Origin: Clostridia bacterium
GTDB lineage: Bacteria > Bacillota > Clostridia > Peptostreptococcales > Acidaminobacteraceae
Length of the DNA: 64,000 nucleotides
Direction of reading: 5' to 3'
Assembly (NCBI GenBank): GCA_016937975.1
Contig: JAFGVN010000109.1
Span: 1 to 64,000 of the forward strand
Shown: positions 62,614-64,000 of the stretch, piece after piece
Position numbering within the stretch: position 1 is the first letter of the stretch
How the letters are laid out: each line of letters opens with the position of its first letter
The notes under the pieces: generated by a model
Seen by the model: the letters and a program-made list of their open reading frames with translations, nothing else
Databases searched by the model: none
What the model was told of the DNA's origin: nothing
Program-made: the position numbers and the translations under genes

Positions 62614-64000
62614 ATGGATGATAATAATATAGATCTCTTAATTAAGAAAAGATCAGAAGAAATAAAAAAAGAAAGAGAAGAACAACCTGTTACAACAAAT
62701 ACCCTTGAAGATGAAAGCATACCCACTCAAGAGCATAATCCATGCCAAAATGTGGAGAAAAAACTTAGACGTATGCAAAAGTGGAATCTTATTTGGAAGC
62801 TCTTAGCATTGGTTCTAGTCATTGGTGTAAATGTGCTTTGGTTTATGACCCTTCAATTGAACAATGATGTTTCGGATTTAAAACTTGAAGTTTTAAGCTT
62901 GCTTGAAGACGGGAAAGCCTATTATTTTAATGATATGCTTCTAGAAGAAACATCTTTGATACTTCTAGATAACAGAACCTTAATAGATGTGAATGTTGTC
63001 ATGGACTATATTGATAATCAAATTCACTATTCTAATAGTGGAACAAGGGTATATATTCCTTTAGAGAACATCAGTTATGAACTTGAGACGCCTGCATTAA
63101 CGGAATTTGTAAAAAAGAATATAGTGGATATCAATGTACCGATTGTAAGTAGAAATGATAAGGATTATATTGATTTCGAGGTCATCCAAAAATTATATGA
63201 TCTAGATGTATTTTATGGTATAGAAGGTAGCTTTATTATTTACAATCCCTTTACCGCTCAAATGGTTTCATTAAATTCGGATGTAGATTTTGTAAAAACA
63301 AGTCATGGCTTGAAACAAGTTGGTGAAGGTGAAGGTACAACCCTAGGTATCGTTTTAGATACCCATGAGAATTTAAGTCGTATATTTACTGAAAATGGTA
63401 GAATTGGTTACGTTGAAACCGCTAAACTTGCAACTTATCAGACCATTAAAGATGATTTTGTTTTAAATGAAATTAGAGCCCCTCATGATTATGGTGATGA
63501 TATTCATGTTACTTGGAATCAAATATCATCATTTTCAGCAAATCCCAATTTGACCATTGAACCTGACATGGATGGAGTAGATGTTATTTCTCCTACATGG
63601 TTTAGCTTGAATATCAATGGCATTATAATCAGTGAAGCTGATTTTAGATATGTAAAGGATGCCCACGAAAAAGGCTTGGAAGTTTGGGGACTTTTTTCAA
63701 ATAGCTTTAAGCCTGATTGGACTTCAGATATGTTAAACGAAGAGGTTTATAGAAAGAAAACAATCGCGCAAATTGCATTTTTCGTTTCTTTATATGACTT
63801 AGATGGTGTCAATATTGATTTTGAAAACATGTACTTGAAAGATCAAGATGCATTTACAGTTTTTATGGCCGATCTATATGATGTTTTATTGGAACAAAAT
63901 GTCGTACTTTCAGTAGATATGACTGTTCCTGGTGGTAGTGATCAATGGTCTAAAGTTTATGATCGCTTAAATATTGCTAAACATGTCGATTATATTATGC
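62614..64000 (+). CDS. Membrane-anchored GH18 glycosidase, 3' end cut by the window
   Basis: Open to the window edge; 462 codons seen. A charged N-terminal tail of about 60 residues is followed by one transmembrane helix (WKLLALVLVIGVNVLWFMTL) and a long extracellular part. The GH18 active-site strand appears as LDGVNIDFEN (DGxxxDxE). The family includes spore-cortex hydrolases and peptidoglycan lytic enzymes (SleL/YdhD type). ATG follows AGAGGTGATG. It has its own promoter. Confidence 0.8.
   Translation, partial: MDDNNIDLLIKKRSEEIKKEREEQPVTTNTLEDESIPTQEHNPCQNVEKKLRRMQKWNLIWKLLALVLVIGVNVLWFMTLQLNNDVSDLKLEVLSLLEDGKAYYFNDMLLEETSLILLDNRTLIDVNVVMDYIDNQIHYSNSGTRVYIPLENISYELETPALTEFVKKNIVDINVPIVSRNDKDYIDFEVIQKLYDLDVFYGIEGSFIIYNPFTAQMVSLNSDVDFVKTSHGLKQVGEGEGTTLGIVLDTHENLSRIFTENGRIGYVETAKLATYQTIKDDFVLNEIRAPHDYGDDIHVTWNQISSFSANPNLTIEPDMDGVDVISPTWFSLNINGIIISEADFRYVKDAHEKGLEVWGLFSNSFKPDWTSDMLNEEVYRKKTIAQIAFFVSLYDLDGVNIDFENMYLKDQDAFTVFMADLYDVLLEQNVVLSVDMTVPGGSDQWSKVYDRLNIAKHVDYIM

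Overview
The window looks like the chromosome of a strictly anaerobic, hydrogen-metabolising low-GC Firmicute, most likely a member of Clostridia. The evidence is AT-rich DNA with strong AGGAGG ribosome sites, T-rich intrinsic terminators, a T-box leader, a Bacillus-type LexA box, HPr kinase, and a full [FeFe]-hydrogenase gene set (hydEGF maturases, an electron-bifurcating hydrogenase and a putative sensory hydrogenase). No rRNA, tRNA, CRISPR array, intact insertion sequence or prophage was seen. I do not commit to a genus.

Layout. 1-4.0 kb: two tandem, non-identical threonyl-tRNA synthetases. 4.2-8.7 kb: a Lon-like protease, a zinc-less sirtuin and a chromate transporter. 8.8-19.7 kb: an arginine operon (argG-carA-carB-argC-GNAT-argB-argD-argH) behind a T-box leader and an ARG box. 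19.7-22.7 kb: a short-chain dehydrogenase, a degenerate shikimate-kinase-like P-loop protein and a decayed membrane HD-GYP gene. 22.9-27.0 kb: a TM1266-like regulator plus hydE, hydG and hydF, behind a Rex-like operator and a leader that ends in a terminator. 27.1-31.9 kb: a lipoprotein zincin, then a reverse-strand chemosensory operon (CheA, a frameshifted STAS protein, CheY, two CheX). 32.0-36.0 kb: ftsE-ftsX, an EnvC-like M23 peptidase and a Ctp protease. 36.0-48.1 kb: an acetyltransferase, an AI-2E family exporter, a hypothetical protein, uvrB-uvrA under a LexA box, a SprA-like metalloprotein, uvrC and hprK. 48.5-53.1 kb: the bifurcating hydrogenase operon hydC-hndB-hydB-hydA behind a second Rex-like box. 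53.2-57.7 kb: an FdhD-like protein, then a regulatory module (DRTGG, GHKL ATPase, HydS-like protein, DRTGG, PHP, GHKL ATPase). 57.8-64.0 kb: tmk, small proteins, three TadE/TadG-like envelope proteins, a Ser/Thr kinase, and the start of a membrane GH18 glycosidase cut by the window edge.

How the parts fit. HydE, HydG and HydF build the H-cluster for HydA. HydA works with HydB, HydC and the HndB-like protein to couple NADH and reduced ferredoxin to hydrogen. 18-bp near-palindromes matching the Rex (NADH/NAD sensor) operator sit upstream of both the maturase and the structural operons, with a weaker one upstream of the HydS module. This suggests one redox-controlled hydrogen regulon. The HydS module, with two RsbW/GHKL-type ATPases, two DRTGG proteins and a PHP protein, looks like a signalling output for hydrogen or redox state and is the least understood system here. 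All assignments rest on motifs and context read by eye; no database search was run.
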